Below, piece by piece: positions 1 through 11,600 of a stretch of 64,000 nucleotides of DNA. The translations under genes were made by a program, and so were the position numbers. The notes under the pieces were generated by a model that did no database searches, was not told where the DNA came from, and worked only from the letters and a program-made list of their open reading frames with translations. The first letter of the stretch is position 1, and each line of letters starts with the position of its first letter. The stretch comes from Carya illinoinensis (taxonomy: Eukaryota; Streptophyta; Magnoliopsida; Fagales; Juglandaceae), in NCBI RefSeq assembly GCF_018687715.1, contig NC_056752.1, forward strand, positions 46,975,501-47,039,500, read 5' to 3'.

Positions 1-1245
1 CAATAATATTTATAATTGCTTTATATTTATATACAACTTAGATATTTTAGACAAAATTTATCTAATAACTTTAACTAGATCATAGATATAAATGTTAGTA
101 ATTAATTAATGGTAAATTAGTAATAGGTTAATTGATAATATATATTAGTTAATTAATAGAATATTAATTATATTTAAAATTTTATATTGTTAATGGTGAT
201 AGGTTAAATGAAAATGACATGATTAATTATATAGTTATTATATAAAATAATATATATAATATATTTAAAAATTAAAATATATATTTTCCTATTCAATTAA
301 TCCGATCTGGGAAAACCCCATCCCAAGCCCGGATCGAAAATCAAAAATTTGGAATTCTCTAGATCAAGCTTGACTACTCCCAACTTTGGTCATGTTGGTT
401 TCTCCGGTCCGAAATAACTCACTCACACCGATGAATGGCTAGGAGGAATAAATTGACGAAATGGAGATTTGAGCACATGCTTGGAGTTGTTATTGAAAAC
501 TAAGGATATGTTTAGATGTTAAGCTAAACTGAGCTGAGTTCAGTTCTGTATGAATAGTAACGAATTAAGTTAGTGGAATGAGTTATGCGGGACCTATTTA
601 AAATGAATTTAGATATGTTTGAATGTTAAGATAAGTTTATTACTGTTTATAAAAAGTTAAAAAAAGTTGTGGATCGAACGTATAAACAAGTATTGAGTTA
701 AAAATATTATAGATATTATATTATAAATAAATTTTAAATTGAGATGAATTTATAATTTAAAATTTTAATATTTAAATATTAAAATGTACTCAATTGCATC
801 TAAGAAGCAAACGATTCATACAATCATCGGGTCGACGTGTAAAGGATGTGCGTTGACCATGCTAGACAGCAGGGCCACCTATTTAGGATGACATAGTCCA
901 TTAGCTAGCAATAAGTGAGGTACGCGTAATTGAATTTGATAATAATTTTGTAGCAATGACTTTCCCACAATTTAATAATATAAAATTAATTATATATAAT
1001 GAGATGAGAGTTAGTAGAAAATTGAAGTTGTTCATAAAATGCATGGGACAAAACAAACTAGCTAGCCATCTACCAAACTAGGCTTTAGATTAGAACTACA
1101 TACATCAACCTTCCTTCATCAGGAGGAAATTGATACGGACAAGCGTATTACGTGCATCCATGATGATAAATTGATATTATTAAATTAATTCATCATTTTG
1201 CTCAGGTGTAAATAACCTTCTAATTACTTGGAAAAAAAAATCAAA
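1..1245. repeat. AT-rich spacer block, paralogous to 32506-34620
   Basis: No coding region is visible. The block matches the downstream spacer closely: position 1 onward corresponds to about 32510 onward, and 780-960 corresponds to 33290-34200. The downstream copy is interrupted by a 758 bp hAT-like element at 33336-34093. This copy is the empty site, reading straight through ATCGGGTCGACG near 834. It marks the start of the duplicated spacer that precedes desaturase unit A. Confidence 0.7.
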
Positions 1246-2086
1246 TTATTTGTATATATAAGAGTATTGGCAATGGCATGTCAAGTCCACATTTTGATTA
1301 AAACTAGAGTTTTTAGCTAAAGTTTAAAACAATAGAGATATAAATTCATATTAGACTAGTCATCTCAAAATCAAAATAATGATATAATATTAAATATTTT
1401 AATAGTATTTTTTTAATACTTTACAAATACAGATTTAATCTCTACAAAATGTCTGTCATAAACCATTTAGCATCATTTTTACCAACATTAAGCAACCTTT
1501 GATATGATCTTTGTAAAGAAAAAAAATCTATTCATCATCTTAATTTTTATCATTCTCTTATCATCCTAAAATGTGGAATTAGATGATAGGTTCACAAGTA
1601 AAATATAATAAATAATCTTCAATCATCTAATGTCACATTATAAGATGATGAGTAGCATTACTCTTTTATAAATACACATTCAATAACATTTCTACCAACA
1701 TTTTCACCAACAAAACAAAACATTTATACATATTTCCACCAATTCAATAGCAGTGCCCAATATATATAGATTTCCACCAACAAATTACTAGCAATACTAG
1801 TGCCCAATATATAGATTTCTATCAAAAATAAAAAATCATGTCATTTATATCCTAGCAATAGCGATACCCAATATACTAGTAGCATCATTTTTGTCCACAA
1901 TTTCCACCAACTTCAGACTATACATTTCAGTCTATACAAAACATCTATTGGACATAAAAATATTTTCACAAAACATTTGACACCTAGTTGCTATCCAGCC
2001 ACACGTTTCTCCAACTCACATGTGGCTAACAGCCACTAAAATCAAAACAAAAGTGTATTCTATAGCCAATTACACACATTCATCAG
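1246..2086. repeat. Dispersed spacer repeat with short imperfect subrepeats
   Basis: The segment starts with a recognisable GGCAATGGCATGTCAAG stretch. It contains repeated short phrases such as TTTCCACCAA and CAGTGCCCAATATAT. Related copies occur at about 2454-2880, 34625-35330 and 37260-37960. It always lies next to a fragment of the Myb/SANT-NAM-like gene, so it is probably its 3' flank or part of the same mobile element. No open reading frame of note. Confidence 0.6.
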
Positions 2087-2453
2087 GTGTTGAAGGAGAT
2101 ATATCTCCGTAATGGGACTTCGATGCCTCAAATATTTCCCTCTGAATATTAAAGAAGTATTCTTGCTACGTGGCATTCATGCCAGCAAGATCTAGTCTCA
2201 TCATCTTGGTCTCGAACTTCTTATTCTTTAATTAAAATTCTGCATATCTATCACCATCTGCCTTCAGCACAGCTGTTCTTCGCTCTACCATACATCTATG
2301 TCTATTCTTGATCATTCGAGCTATGACATTGTTGATCTCAGTATTGTGGTCTTCCAATGACTTCTGCTTCCTCTCATTTTGTTTCTCAACTTTTTTGCCT
2401 AGAGGTCTCTCACCAAGAACTTTCACATTCTCCTTCATAGAGTCTAATACCAC
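2087..2453 (-). pseudogene. Fragment of Myb/SANT plus NAM-associated gene (PIF/Harbinger ORF1-like), copy 1
   Basis: Minus-strand reading frames include a lysine/glutamate-rich stretch (KKVEKQNERKQKSLEDHN) followed by an INNVIARMIKNRHR segment. This resembles the C-terminal NAM-associated region of plant proteins often labelled 'glutathione S-transferase T3-like', which are related to PIF/Harbinger ORF1 products. Only the C-terminal half is present here, with no Myb-like N-terminal exon, and the frame is broken near 2231. Better preserved copies lie at 2881-3930 and 35330-36290. The family call is recognition by eye, not a search. Confidence 0.5.
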
Positions 2454-2880
2454 ATTATAGGATAATGAGTAACATTACTCTTTTATAAATACACATTTAG
2501 CAACATTTCTACCAACATTTTTACCAACAAAACAAAACATTTATACAAATTTCCACCAATTCATAGTAGTGCCAAATATATATAGATTTCCACCAACAAA
2601 TTACTAGAATAGCAGTGCCCAATATATAGATTTCTACCAAAAATAAAAAATCATGTCATTTATATCCTAGCAATAGCGGTACCAAATATACTAGTAGCAA
2701 CATTTTTGGCCACAGTTTCCACCAACTTCAAACTATACATTTCAGTCTATACAAAACATCTATTGGACATAAAAATATTTCCACAAAACATTTGATACCT
2801 AGTTGCTATCCAGCCACATGTTTCTCCAACCCACATGTGGCTAGTAGCCACTAAAATCAAAACAAAAGTGTATTCTATAG
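2454..2880. repeat. Second copy of the spacer repeat
   Basis: Near-duplicate of about 1640-2086, including the TTTCCACCAA and TGCCCAATATAT phrases and the ATCATGTCATTTATATCC stretch. Together with the gene fragments on each side it shows a local tandem duplication of about 0.8 kb in this spacer. Confidence 0.65.
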
Positions 2881-3930
2881 CCAGTTACCCACATTCATAA
2901 GGTGTCGAAAGAGATGTATCTCTGTAATGGGACTTCGATGTCTCAAATATTTCCCTCTGAATATTAAAGAAGTATTCTTGCTACATGGCATTCATGCCAG
3001 CAAGATCTCGTCTCATCATCTTGGCCTCGAACTTCTTATTCTTTAGTTAAAATTCTGCATATCTATCACCATCTGCCTTCAGCACAGCTGTTCTCTGCTC
3101 TACCATGCATTTATATCTATTCTCGATCATTCAAGCTATGACGTTGTTGATCTCAGTATTGTGGTCTTCCAAGGACTTCTGCTTCCTCTCCTTTTGTTTT
3201 TGAACTTTTTTGTCTGGAGGTCTCTCACCAAGAACTTCCACGTTCTCCTTCACAGAGTCGCCTGCAACTTGACTTTCTTGCTCTATTGATGAACATTTAT
3301 CTTGTGGCATTCTTCTCGTACCAAGGGTCATCATGTGTTGCTGACATTTTGATTGATGTCTCAGAAGACACCAGTAGTGCTCCACGTTGAAGTTCTCCTT
3401 CTCCATCTTTTTACACATAATTTTTGCTTTCTCAATTTACAAAAGTGAAGGAATATTGTTAGTTCATAAATCAGCCCTACATAATAAAGAAATTAAAGGA
3501 AAATACTACATAACTTGTCTTGTTTTGTTGCACAACTTAGGTGCAATGATTCTTCTTGTATTAAAAATGAACAAAATTTATTTGTGCATTTCTGAATACA
3601 GGAGCAACAATTCATCAAAGAGCATACAAACAGTTCACTGTGTTTAATTTTTTATATTTATGATAAAAATTTGAAATTTTGTCGAACATTTGAGTGAATT
3701 TTTTATCAATACCCCACATAGCATCATTGCTAACGTTGAGCCAAATTGAGACGAGGAGGTTATCTTCTTCTATAATGAAAGATACACCTCGACTAACTTT
3801 TTTTGAGGGAGGCCATTTTTTACCGTCAATAGAGGTTGCTTGAACCTCAACATTAAAATGTTATGTTGGAGTGCTATTGTAACCTTCTCTTTCACTTTGT
3901 AAGAGAGTGGTAAAAAAGGGATCATCATCA
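2881..3930 (-). pseudogene. Fragment of Myb/SANT plus NAM-associated gene (PIF/Harbinger ORF1-like), copy 2
   Basis: The minus-strand frame at 3131-3418 gives a segment with HYWCLLRHQSKCQQHMMTLG, then the same charged NAM-associated-like block seen in copy 1. At 3660-3930 the minus strand holds a degraded version of the upstream Myb/SANT-like exon, matching the better copy at 36060-36270. The pieces are separated by stops and frame changes, so no functional product is expected. The Myb-like exon is repeated in inverted orientation at about 5150-5395. Confidence 0.5.
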
Positions 3931-4030
3931 AATTGTGTTTTCATCCTTAAAAAAATTTTAATTTTTAAGGAGTCAGCTACGAACATATAGTAATCCATGA
4001 ACAATTGGTGAGTAATAAGGCAACCTTACG
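3700..4030. repeat. Left arm of a large inverted repeat (partner 5080-5395)
   Basis: The sequence around 3960-4020 (CATGAACAATTGGTGAGTAA and neighbours) reappears as its reverse complement at 5085-5125. Homology continues outward through the Myb-like exon remnant, to about 3700 on one side and 5395 on the other. The arms are about 320 bp with a spacer of about 1.05 kb. It is not a simple element terminus, because the arms carry coding remnants; a local inversion is more likely. Confidence 0.65.
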
Positions 4031-5079
4031 ATGATACCATAGTCTGGACCCACATGCATGGGAGGGGTGGTCCTTTTAACCTTACGAGACTAGTTGTAAT
4101 TTATTCAAATTAATATGAATATACGCATATGAATAAAAGGTAGATAACGAGTATGGCAGGGAAATGGATCGGAAAGCCATTTAAATTTTAAACATAAAAA
4201 TTGACATGAGAGGGAATAGAGGGAAAGTAATAAAATCTGCTAGCTTCAGCTAGTTTGGATCTTGTTAATAGCTAGTACTAGTTTTATGATAACAGAGGTG
4301 ACTCTGGATTGGAGGCTACTGAAGCTATGATTCTCTTATGAAATGTGCATTTATTTTCAATTACATATATCATGGGTGCATTAAATGGTCAGGACAGTCC
4401 AAACCACCTTCACCAAGAAAACTATCGGGTCTAAAGTTCCCTCTGCATGATCTAATGCTAGCAATATCTTCACCAAGAAATTTGTTGTCCATAGAATAAC
4501 CCTATGCATGATTATATCTAAATGTTGTTATCTAGAAATTTATTGTCCATAGAATAACCCTATGCATGATTATATCTAAATGTTGTTATCTAGATGCCGT
4601 TGTCCATAGAGTAACCCTCTACATGGAATTATATATTGCCTTGTTGATTATATCTAAATGCTGTTAACCAGATGCAATTGAAAAAAAAAAAAAGCAATGA
4701 TGAAAACCAAGTATGCTGTTTACTGAATTTATGAAATTTTTGTATGATGCTTTGTCTTCTTTCTTTTTTTGATAAGATAATGTATAGTGCTTGATGCTTG
4801 ATGTTTTATCTTCCAGAAAATGCTACACTGTCGACTGCTTTTGCCTCTGAACTATGAGCATTGACTTGCTCACATGCTCTAACAATTTGCACCATTTTAA
4901 TCAAAGTCCAGTTTTGTGATAGCATTCTTCACAGCAGATTTTGGTCAAGTGCTTTCAGGAAATATCTTTGAAATATGGCCAAGTGCATATCCCTGTATTA
5001 TTTTTATCCACTATGTTTGCAAAATGTCTGTACGCTAGCATCTTTGAAATAGCTTCTTCAATTGCTATCTCACTGTGGT
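4031..5079. repeat. Spacer block found inverted at 36420-37190 and 38745-39530
   Basis: Reading this block on the minus strand gives the order of sequence seen on the plus strand at 36420-37190 and again at 38745-39530. Landmarks are the ATGGTCAGGACAGTCC segment near 4387, the repeated CTAGATGCCGTTGTCCATAG motif near 4590, and the GGGAGGGGTGGTCC segment near 4060. No gene is visible. The orientation difference between the two spacers shows an inversion in one of them. Confidence 0.65.
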
Positions 5080-5395
5080 TGCCTTATTACTCACCAATTG
5101 TTCATGGATTACTTTATATTCATGGCTGACTTCCTAAAAATTAAAATTTTTTCATGGATAGAAACATAATTCATGACATCTTTTTACCATTCTCTTACAA
5201 AGTGAAGGAGAAAGTTACAATAGCACCCCAATACAACATTCTAATGTTAAGATTCAAGCAACCCTCATTGACGGTAAAAAATGGCCTCCTACAAAAAAAT
5301 TTACTCGAGATGTATCTTTCATTATACAAAAGGATAACCTCCTCACCTTAATTTGACTTAATGTTAATATTAATACTATACAAGATACTGATAAA
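5080..5395. repeat. Right arm of the inverted repeat (partner 3700-4030)
   Basis: Reverse complement of 3700-4030 with scattered differences. The plus-strand frame at 5154-5351 is a remnant of the same Myb-like exon that reads on the minus strand at 3700-3930. Confidence 0.65.
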
Positions 5396-7835
5396 AAATT
5401 CAAAAATTCACTCAAATTTATCCTAAATGTTCATTGTCCATGCTAGACAGCAAGGCCACCTACCTACGATGACGTGGTCCACTAGCTAGCAATGAGTGAG
5501 CTACGTACAGACCTCACCTTCAATTAATATGAGGAGGTTGTACTAATTGGATTTGATAATAATTTTGGAGAAATGATTTTCCCACAATTTAATTATATAA
5601 AATTAATTATATCGAATAATATTAGATTATAAAATTATTATTTTTTAAAATAACGAATTAAAAAATACTTTAATAATTAATTTGTAGTCTCTTACGCATG
5701 GACAGATTTTGGTTACCTTCATTTTGAGAGTGAGTAGAAAATTGATTATCATGAGGAAATTGATATGGACAAGCGTATTACGTGCATCCATGATCCCATT
5801 ACTTGATAAATTGATATTATTAAATTAATTTATAATTTTGCTCATGTGTAAATAACCTTCCAATTTCTTGGCAAAAAATAAAAATAAAAACTATTTGTAT
5901 ACATAAGTTTCCAATTTTTTATAAACTTAATTGGCCATGTTAAATCACATCAAGTAATATGTCATATTATTTTTAAGTATCTTTTTATTTATATAGTTAA
6001 CATGTACAATCATTTAACTGACACTATATTTAAATTAATTAACGACGAGATCTCTTTATATATATATATATATATATAAAGTGGGAGAAGGAGAAAGAGT
6101 CATTTATTTAATAAAAAAATATTTTAATTACAAATAAATTATATAAAAGTAAATTTATAAATTAATGTGGTACGTCAGATTATAAATTTATTTTTATTAT
6201 AAAGTAGATCTAATGAATCTTATAAAAATATTTTGCAACTTTGCAACTTTGGAAGAACAACAAGCCGTTCTCTATAGTTGGATGAGCTACGAGTTATTCA
6301 TTAAGCACTTGAGCTAAAGTCGAAGAACAGAGAATTTAGCTCCCCACGTTTTTTTGTTTTTTTATTGTTAGCAGTGCGTCAAAGCAATTGGATCTGAAAT
6401 TGGACTTTGGCAGACAGCGAGATAGGCCACGGCCCAGTCCATTAATATAGAAAATAAGGCTATTTGTTTCGGTTACCTTTCTTTTGAAATATCTCAGTAT
6501 TTTGAATGGCCGAACTGATCTTTCAAATATAATTAAAATTGAGAATTTCAAGATAGATATATATAAAACATAAGTTTAAGATAATAAATAATATTATTTA
6601 TTGATTATATAAATATTTCTAATATCATTAAATAAATCATAAATGTTATAAAATATAACTTATATATCTATAATCTATTTTGTGTCCGAATTAAAGAGGA
6701 CATTTTTCTTCTCGTGGTATTGGCAATAGTGTTAAAAAGGTAAATAATTTAAGGAGAAAGAGGAATAAGATAGAGATGACTGTATCTAACAGAATTTAAA
6801 AGTAAAACCAAAGATATAAGAGAAAGTGTAGAAATAAATAGAGAAATCGAAAATGAAAATGGAGTATTTTTCTTTTAAGGTCGGGGAGAGTTAAATATGA
6901 GGAGAGAGAGACACCTACTTGGCTTGAACTATGGCTCTAATTGTCCACCTTCGTTATCACAATTAACTTAAACTCATTTTTTGGAAGCTATTTTAAAGAT
7001 TGTTTAGAAATAATTTATATCTCATCTCATCTTAATATCTCATTTAACCTTATCTCTTCACAACTCATTTTGTTTCAAAATATTACTTAAACAAAAATGC
7101 TTTTAAATTAATTATTACAACTTTTCTAAACTTCCAAATAAAAAATAACATATAATTCAACTTTTTCAAATATCAAAACAAAATTATATTTAAAAATTAT
7201 ATTATAATAATATTTTAACTTTATAATATTTTTTATTTAACTTTTGTCTTTCTCATTTTTCAAAATCTAATAAATACTTAACTCAAATTATTTCAATACT
7301 ATTCACAAATCATCTTCCTACTATTTACAAAATTCTAATACCATCTCATCCAATAAATACTTTGTTTTTGACACTAGAATTCCTTCTAGGAATTGGAGTT
7401 GGAACACACGTTTATTTGGGCGGCTTTATCTGTTAACTTTTGTTTTGTGATTAAAATATTTTTCTTAATTTAATGCTAAGTTTGAAATGTTTGTAAAGCA
7501 CACTAATATAACATTTTTATCCAAATAAAGCTCATTTAAGTTCGATCACGTCATTAATTTTTAAAATAATAAACACATCAAGAACTGATACAATTTTTTA
7601 TAGGTTTAAGACCTAATTATTCACATATATATATATAAAATATAGAATTGATGTAGACACAAAGAAATTATATAAAAATAAATTATAAATTAACATATTT
7701 TCATAGGATTAGTTGAATTTATTTTATAATAAAAATAATTTCACAATCTGATATATTATATTAAATTATATCAGTTTGTAAATTTATTTTTATATAATTT
7801 ATTTATTGCTAAGTATTTTCCATATATATAATTGA
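5396..7835. other. Spacer and 3' flank of desaturase A, no gene seen
   Basis: The stretch 5430-5870 repeats part of the 840-1240 block (the CATGCTAGACAGCA phrase and the ACAAGCGTATTACGTGCATCC phrase). From about 5930 onward the sequence is homologous to 12330-14432 and to 42550-50365, the 3' flanks of desaturases B and C. The segment 6340-6500 is the best conserved part of this flank in all three units. At about 6890 it carries the empty site for the MITE found at 13320-13489. There are AT-rich runs and a short TA repeat near 6060, but no supported gene. Confidence 0.7.
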
Positions 7836-9513
7836 CTACATGCCAGAAATCCAAGTGAAGGAAATGGTGGGTGATTTTTGAGCCTTTGCGAGAGCTCTCT
7901 CCTCTAGTCTTTTTATTCTTTGGGCTAATCCACAAATATAGTCCTGGGCCTCTCGTCCCTCTCCCGAAAGTCCAGTTAACTTCTCCACGTTCCATTTTGC
8001 AACCAAATGTTCGAGTATTTCTCTGTAATCCCTGGCCGTGTACACTCCAATGCGAGAGGCGACATTGGCATAGTGATGGAAAAGATCATGGTCTTGTCCA
8101 TCGTACATTAAGTGGGCTGGCATTAATATTTTCTTCCTCATCAAGTCGGCAAAGGCCATGACTGTTTCATTTGGATCCAGCTCGAAGAGTTTCTCTACTA
8201 TATTGGTATAAGCAGCTTCGTGGCGCTTTTCATCTGAGGCAATTGTTCCACATATTTGAGCAAGCATTTTGTCTCCATGCTTCATTGCAAGCTTGGCTGT
8301 ATTACCATGGGAGATAAATGTTGCTCTTTCTTGGAACGATGTGTAGATGGTGAAAAGGTAGGGGTTGCCCTCTGAGCCAATATCCTATGTTGTCAAAAGG
8401 AAAACGTTAACTAGTTTGACGGATTATGGTGATATACAATGAGACAAAATAAAAAGTGTTATTCATCATCACATGATAAAACTATCTTTTACTTGTTATA
8501 GCAGGGCAAAAAGATAGAGAGATAAAAGCAACATATATAGAAAACTTTCTATGTTAACAAAATGGCTTGTCATGTGTGTGTATATATATATTCTTACCAT
8601 TCCGGATCCGATCAGATAATGAATTGTCTTCTCAATTTGTTTCATGTCCACTCGTCCAGAAAGGAAGAGATACTTGTTAAGAAGATCACCATGTCTATTT
8701 TCTTCTGCACTCCATCCCTTGGCCCATTTTGTCCAAGGTGTCTTATCCACGCCTGTTTCATCATGATAAATTTTCGTGCCATTGATAGTAGCATGGTAAG
8801 TTGGAAGGGCTTCTTCTGTGATCATATTGCCGACCAAGACAACAAAATAGTCGTTCGGAATGTCCTTTGTTCTCTTTCTCAATTCATTGACTTGCTCTAC
8901 AAATCCAACTGACGTAGGATCTGGCAAAAAGTCTTGTGGTTGCCAAGATTGCTCAACAGGTTTTAGGAGGGTTAAGACATTCTTTCTAGCCCAATCCTCC
9001 ATGGACTTGAATATTTCTACCTTTTCTGGTGGCATGGTGCGGGCTCTAGGAGCATATATGGCTTTAGTACTAGGCCGGCCCCCAAAAGAGATCATATTAA
9101 TCCGTCTAAAACTAAATAATGAAAAGGAAAAACAATCACAAATGTTAGGCTACTTAGCTCATGTTTATCAGGAAGAAGCCAATTAAAATAGTCAAAATAA
9201 AAACCAATTAGTCGTAGGATAATGATTATTTTGAAAATAAAAATTTTATGTATAATAATTTTTATCTAATTTTTTACACACTCGACTGCTACGATTGATT
9301 AATTAAATATTAAAAAAATTAATACAATCAATTAGGGGTGAGTTCGGTCCGGTCCGGTCCGGTCCGGTCTGGGGAGGTTTTGTGGACCGGACCGGACCTA
9401 TTCGGTCCAGGGTTTTCCCATCCTGGACCGGACCGAACTCCATCAAGACCGGTCCGGTCCGGTCCTATTCGGTCCGGTCCGGTCCGGTCGGTCCATTCGG
9501 TCCAAGGTTGACT

Positions 9514-9562
<49 letters not shown>

Positions 9563-10331
9563 CTAATGACATTTTTTTAAATATTTATGTAATTATATTG
9601 TAATATATTTAATATATATACATATAGTATTATATATATATTAGTAATATGCTAATACTATTAGTCTATTAGTAATAATACTATAACTAATAAATATATG
9701 TAATAATAACTATACTATAACTAATAACTATATGTAATAATAGTAATAGTGATAACTATATATTTATATAATATGCTAATATTTAATGACATTTTTTTTA
9801 ATATTTATGTAATTATATTGTAATATATTTAATATATATACATATAGTATACTATTATATATATTAGTAATATGCTAATACTATTATATAAATAATATAT
9901 ATAAATAATATTTATTTTTTTTTTATTTTTATTCGGTCCGGTCCGGGGTGAAAAACTCCCGGACCGGGACCGGACCGAATCTTTTCGGTCCCTTAAAAAT
10001 GGGACCGGACCGGACCGGACCCAATTCGGTCCGGTCCGGTCCGGTCCAAACAGTGCCGGTCCGGACCGGCCGATGCTCACCCCTACAATCAATCATATCA
10101 ATAAAATAATTAAAAAATATATAAAAATAACTATATACAACGTTACTTTCTTGAAAATGAAAAGATCAATGGACTCACGTACCTAGAGCACTTATGGTAG
10201 AGGCCGGTGGAAGTCATAGAAAACTTGGGAGATCTTCGAGCTCTCGTGGGTGGCTGAGTATTTTTAATGAGTGAAATCGGAAGGGACGTCGGAAAGTTAC
10301 TGGAGCAGCTGTTCGTGAGTTTTAAAGCCAC
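7836..10331 (-). CDS. Acyl-ACP (stearoyl-ACP type) desaturase A, plastid; three exons, intact
   Basis: Exons on the minus strand are 10183-10331, 8598-9105 and 7836-8384, joining to 402 codons with stop (401 residues). Both introns have GT/AG ends. Members of this family are soluble plastid di-iron enzymes that use ferredoxin and O2 to put a cis double bond into acyl chains bound to ACP, usually 18:0 to 18:1 delta-9. All six iron-ligand positions can be seen, in [23 protein letters not shown] and DEKRHE. The first ~30 residues are rich in Ser, Thr and Arg, as in a transit peptide. The residue before MITEE is Asn where B, C and typical members have Asp, and TSDGF reads TSVGF. Intron 1 contains a hAT-like insertion. 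The start matches the MALKL start of the family. Exact substrate or position specificity cannot be read from the sequence. Confidence 0.93.
9215..10140. repeat. MITE-like element in desaturase intron 1, split by a hAT-like insertion
   Basis: Intron 1 of all three desaturase genes carries a short AT-rich inverted-repeat element: about 9215-9332 plus 10094-10140 here, 15837-15985 in B and 54170-54310 in C. The arms contain AAAAATGAC-type termini and a TTGATTAATTAA-like segment. Related copies lie at about 57130-57265 and 63150-63300. In gene A it was later split by the element at 9333-10085. Presence in all three genes places the insertion before the gene duplications. Confidence 0.6.
9333..10085. 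mobile_element. hAT-like non-autonomous element with GGTCC subterminal repeats
   Basis: The element is 753 bp. Its ends are TAGGGGTGAG and CTCACCCCTA, and an exact 8 bp target duplication, CAATCAAT, flanks it at 9325-9332 and 10086-10093. Desaturase B intron 1 keeps an uninterrupted site near 15920. Both subterminal regions are packed with tandem CCGGT/GGTCC units, while the middle is AT-rich with a T run at 9524-9560. No transposase is encoded. The termini and 8 bp duplication point to the hAT superfamily. Confidence 0.85.
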
Positions 10332-11600
10332 GCGGCCTAGCTTGTTCTTTAAGATCGATCACTAGCTATAAGATCTAAATAAGGAAACAAAATTTAAAAA
10401 AAAAAAAATCTAAATAAGAAAAATATTGAATTTAACTGTAGTTAAGAAATCAAGGAAAAGTATATTTTTAGAAATTAATCGCAAATAAATATTTCACAAG
10501 AAAATGAAATAAAATAATAATCGAGCTCTATCTTGAAGGCTTCCTTAACCCTTACAATCACCGAAAAAGAAAAACAAATAATGAAGTACAAGATGATAAA
10601 CTAGAGATCTCTAGAACATGAATAAATACAAGTACTTTCAAAGATCGATATATAAAAACAAAGGATAATGATATCCTTACGATTTTATAGTACCTGTCTA
10701 CTACCGAGTTTATTTCTGTAATTCACTTCCTCAGCTCTGCACGCTCAAGACTTCAGAAGCCCATCTCTACTCTCTAATCCCATTCCGCCAAATTTGACTG
10801 AGCTTCAGAGCTTCAAGATCTAACCTCTCCTCCTCGCAAGATCCGGGCTCTCTCCTCTCTAGTTCACACTCTCAAATCTGGGCTCTCTCCCCTCAAGGGC
10901 ATCGTTATCCGTGTGCAAAAGAAAGGGGTTTGGGGATTGAAAAACTTGCAACTACGGGAACTACTTGTGGCGTTCCCGGGTGTTTTCCCAATGTAAATTG
11001 GACAGAACTGGAAAACAGGGATCTGTCTCTACTAATCTCTCTGTGTCCGTGCACGACAAGGGAAAATGGAAATGGTGGGCAAAGTTCTATCAATTTTTGG
11101 GGAGTAAAAATAATAATATATAAATTGTGAGAGTGGCTTGTGAAGAGAAACCAAAGCTCTTGAGACTGTTAGGTTGCATCTGTTATGTGTTCACAACCTC
11201 TCTTTGCGAAAAGCAGCATCAGCATCATGGATCGTCACCAAACGTTGACTCAAACCTGATTTTTAAACTCAACGTTATATGTTTATCCTGTAATGTTCCG
11301 GAAAAAAAGGAGGAAAAGTTTCTTGCAGGAGGCGTGAAAGCAGACAGCCTCTAAGTTCTGAAGCTCAGTCAAATTTAGCAGAACGTGCTTTGAGTCCAGA
11401 GATGGGCATCTGAGATTCTGAAGTCCTTATGTGGAGAGCTGCTAAAATAAATTATAAAAATATGCTCGGTAGTTGATAGACAGTATAAGGTCGTAAGGGT
11501 ACCATTGTCTAAAAACAAAAGCTTTCAATCTGTGCATCAATCATACCGTACGTAGTAGCGTGCGTAAGCTAGCACTAGCTTTCTGTTTTTGTGATATGCC
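10332..11600 (-). promoter_or_regulatory. Upstream region of desaturase A, shared with B
   Basis: This is the 5' flank of desaturase A on the minus strand. It aligns with 16166-17238 upstream of B, and its first 300 bases also align with 54489-54740 of C. Conservation extends through a pyrimidine-rich stretch at 10730-10900 and a block at 11120-11340 with an open reading frame of 70-odd codons in both copies. I take that frame to be a by-product of recent duplication. No TATA box or transcription start can be assigned with confidence. Confidence 0.5.

Noticed and set aside
7871..8161. Plus-strand frame over desaturase A exon 3
   Set aside because: It is antisense to a clear conserved exon; the same shadow appears at 14468-14758 and 50416-50745.
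8562..9186. Plus-strand frames over desaturase A exon 2
   Set aside because: Antisense shadows of the exon; equivalents occur in B (15216-15750) and C (51457-51847).
11127..11354. 75-codon frame upstream of desaturase A, with a similar frame in B at 17031-17234
   Set aside because: No family resemblance. Similarity between the two is expected from recent duplication of the whole flank, and A and B differ at scattered positions without clear coding bias.
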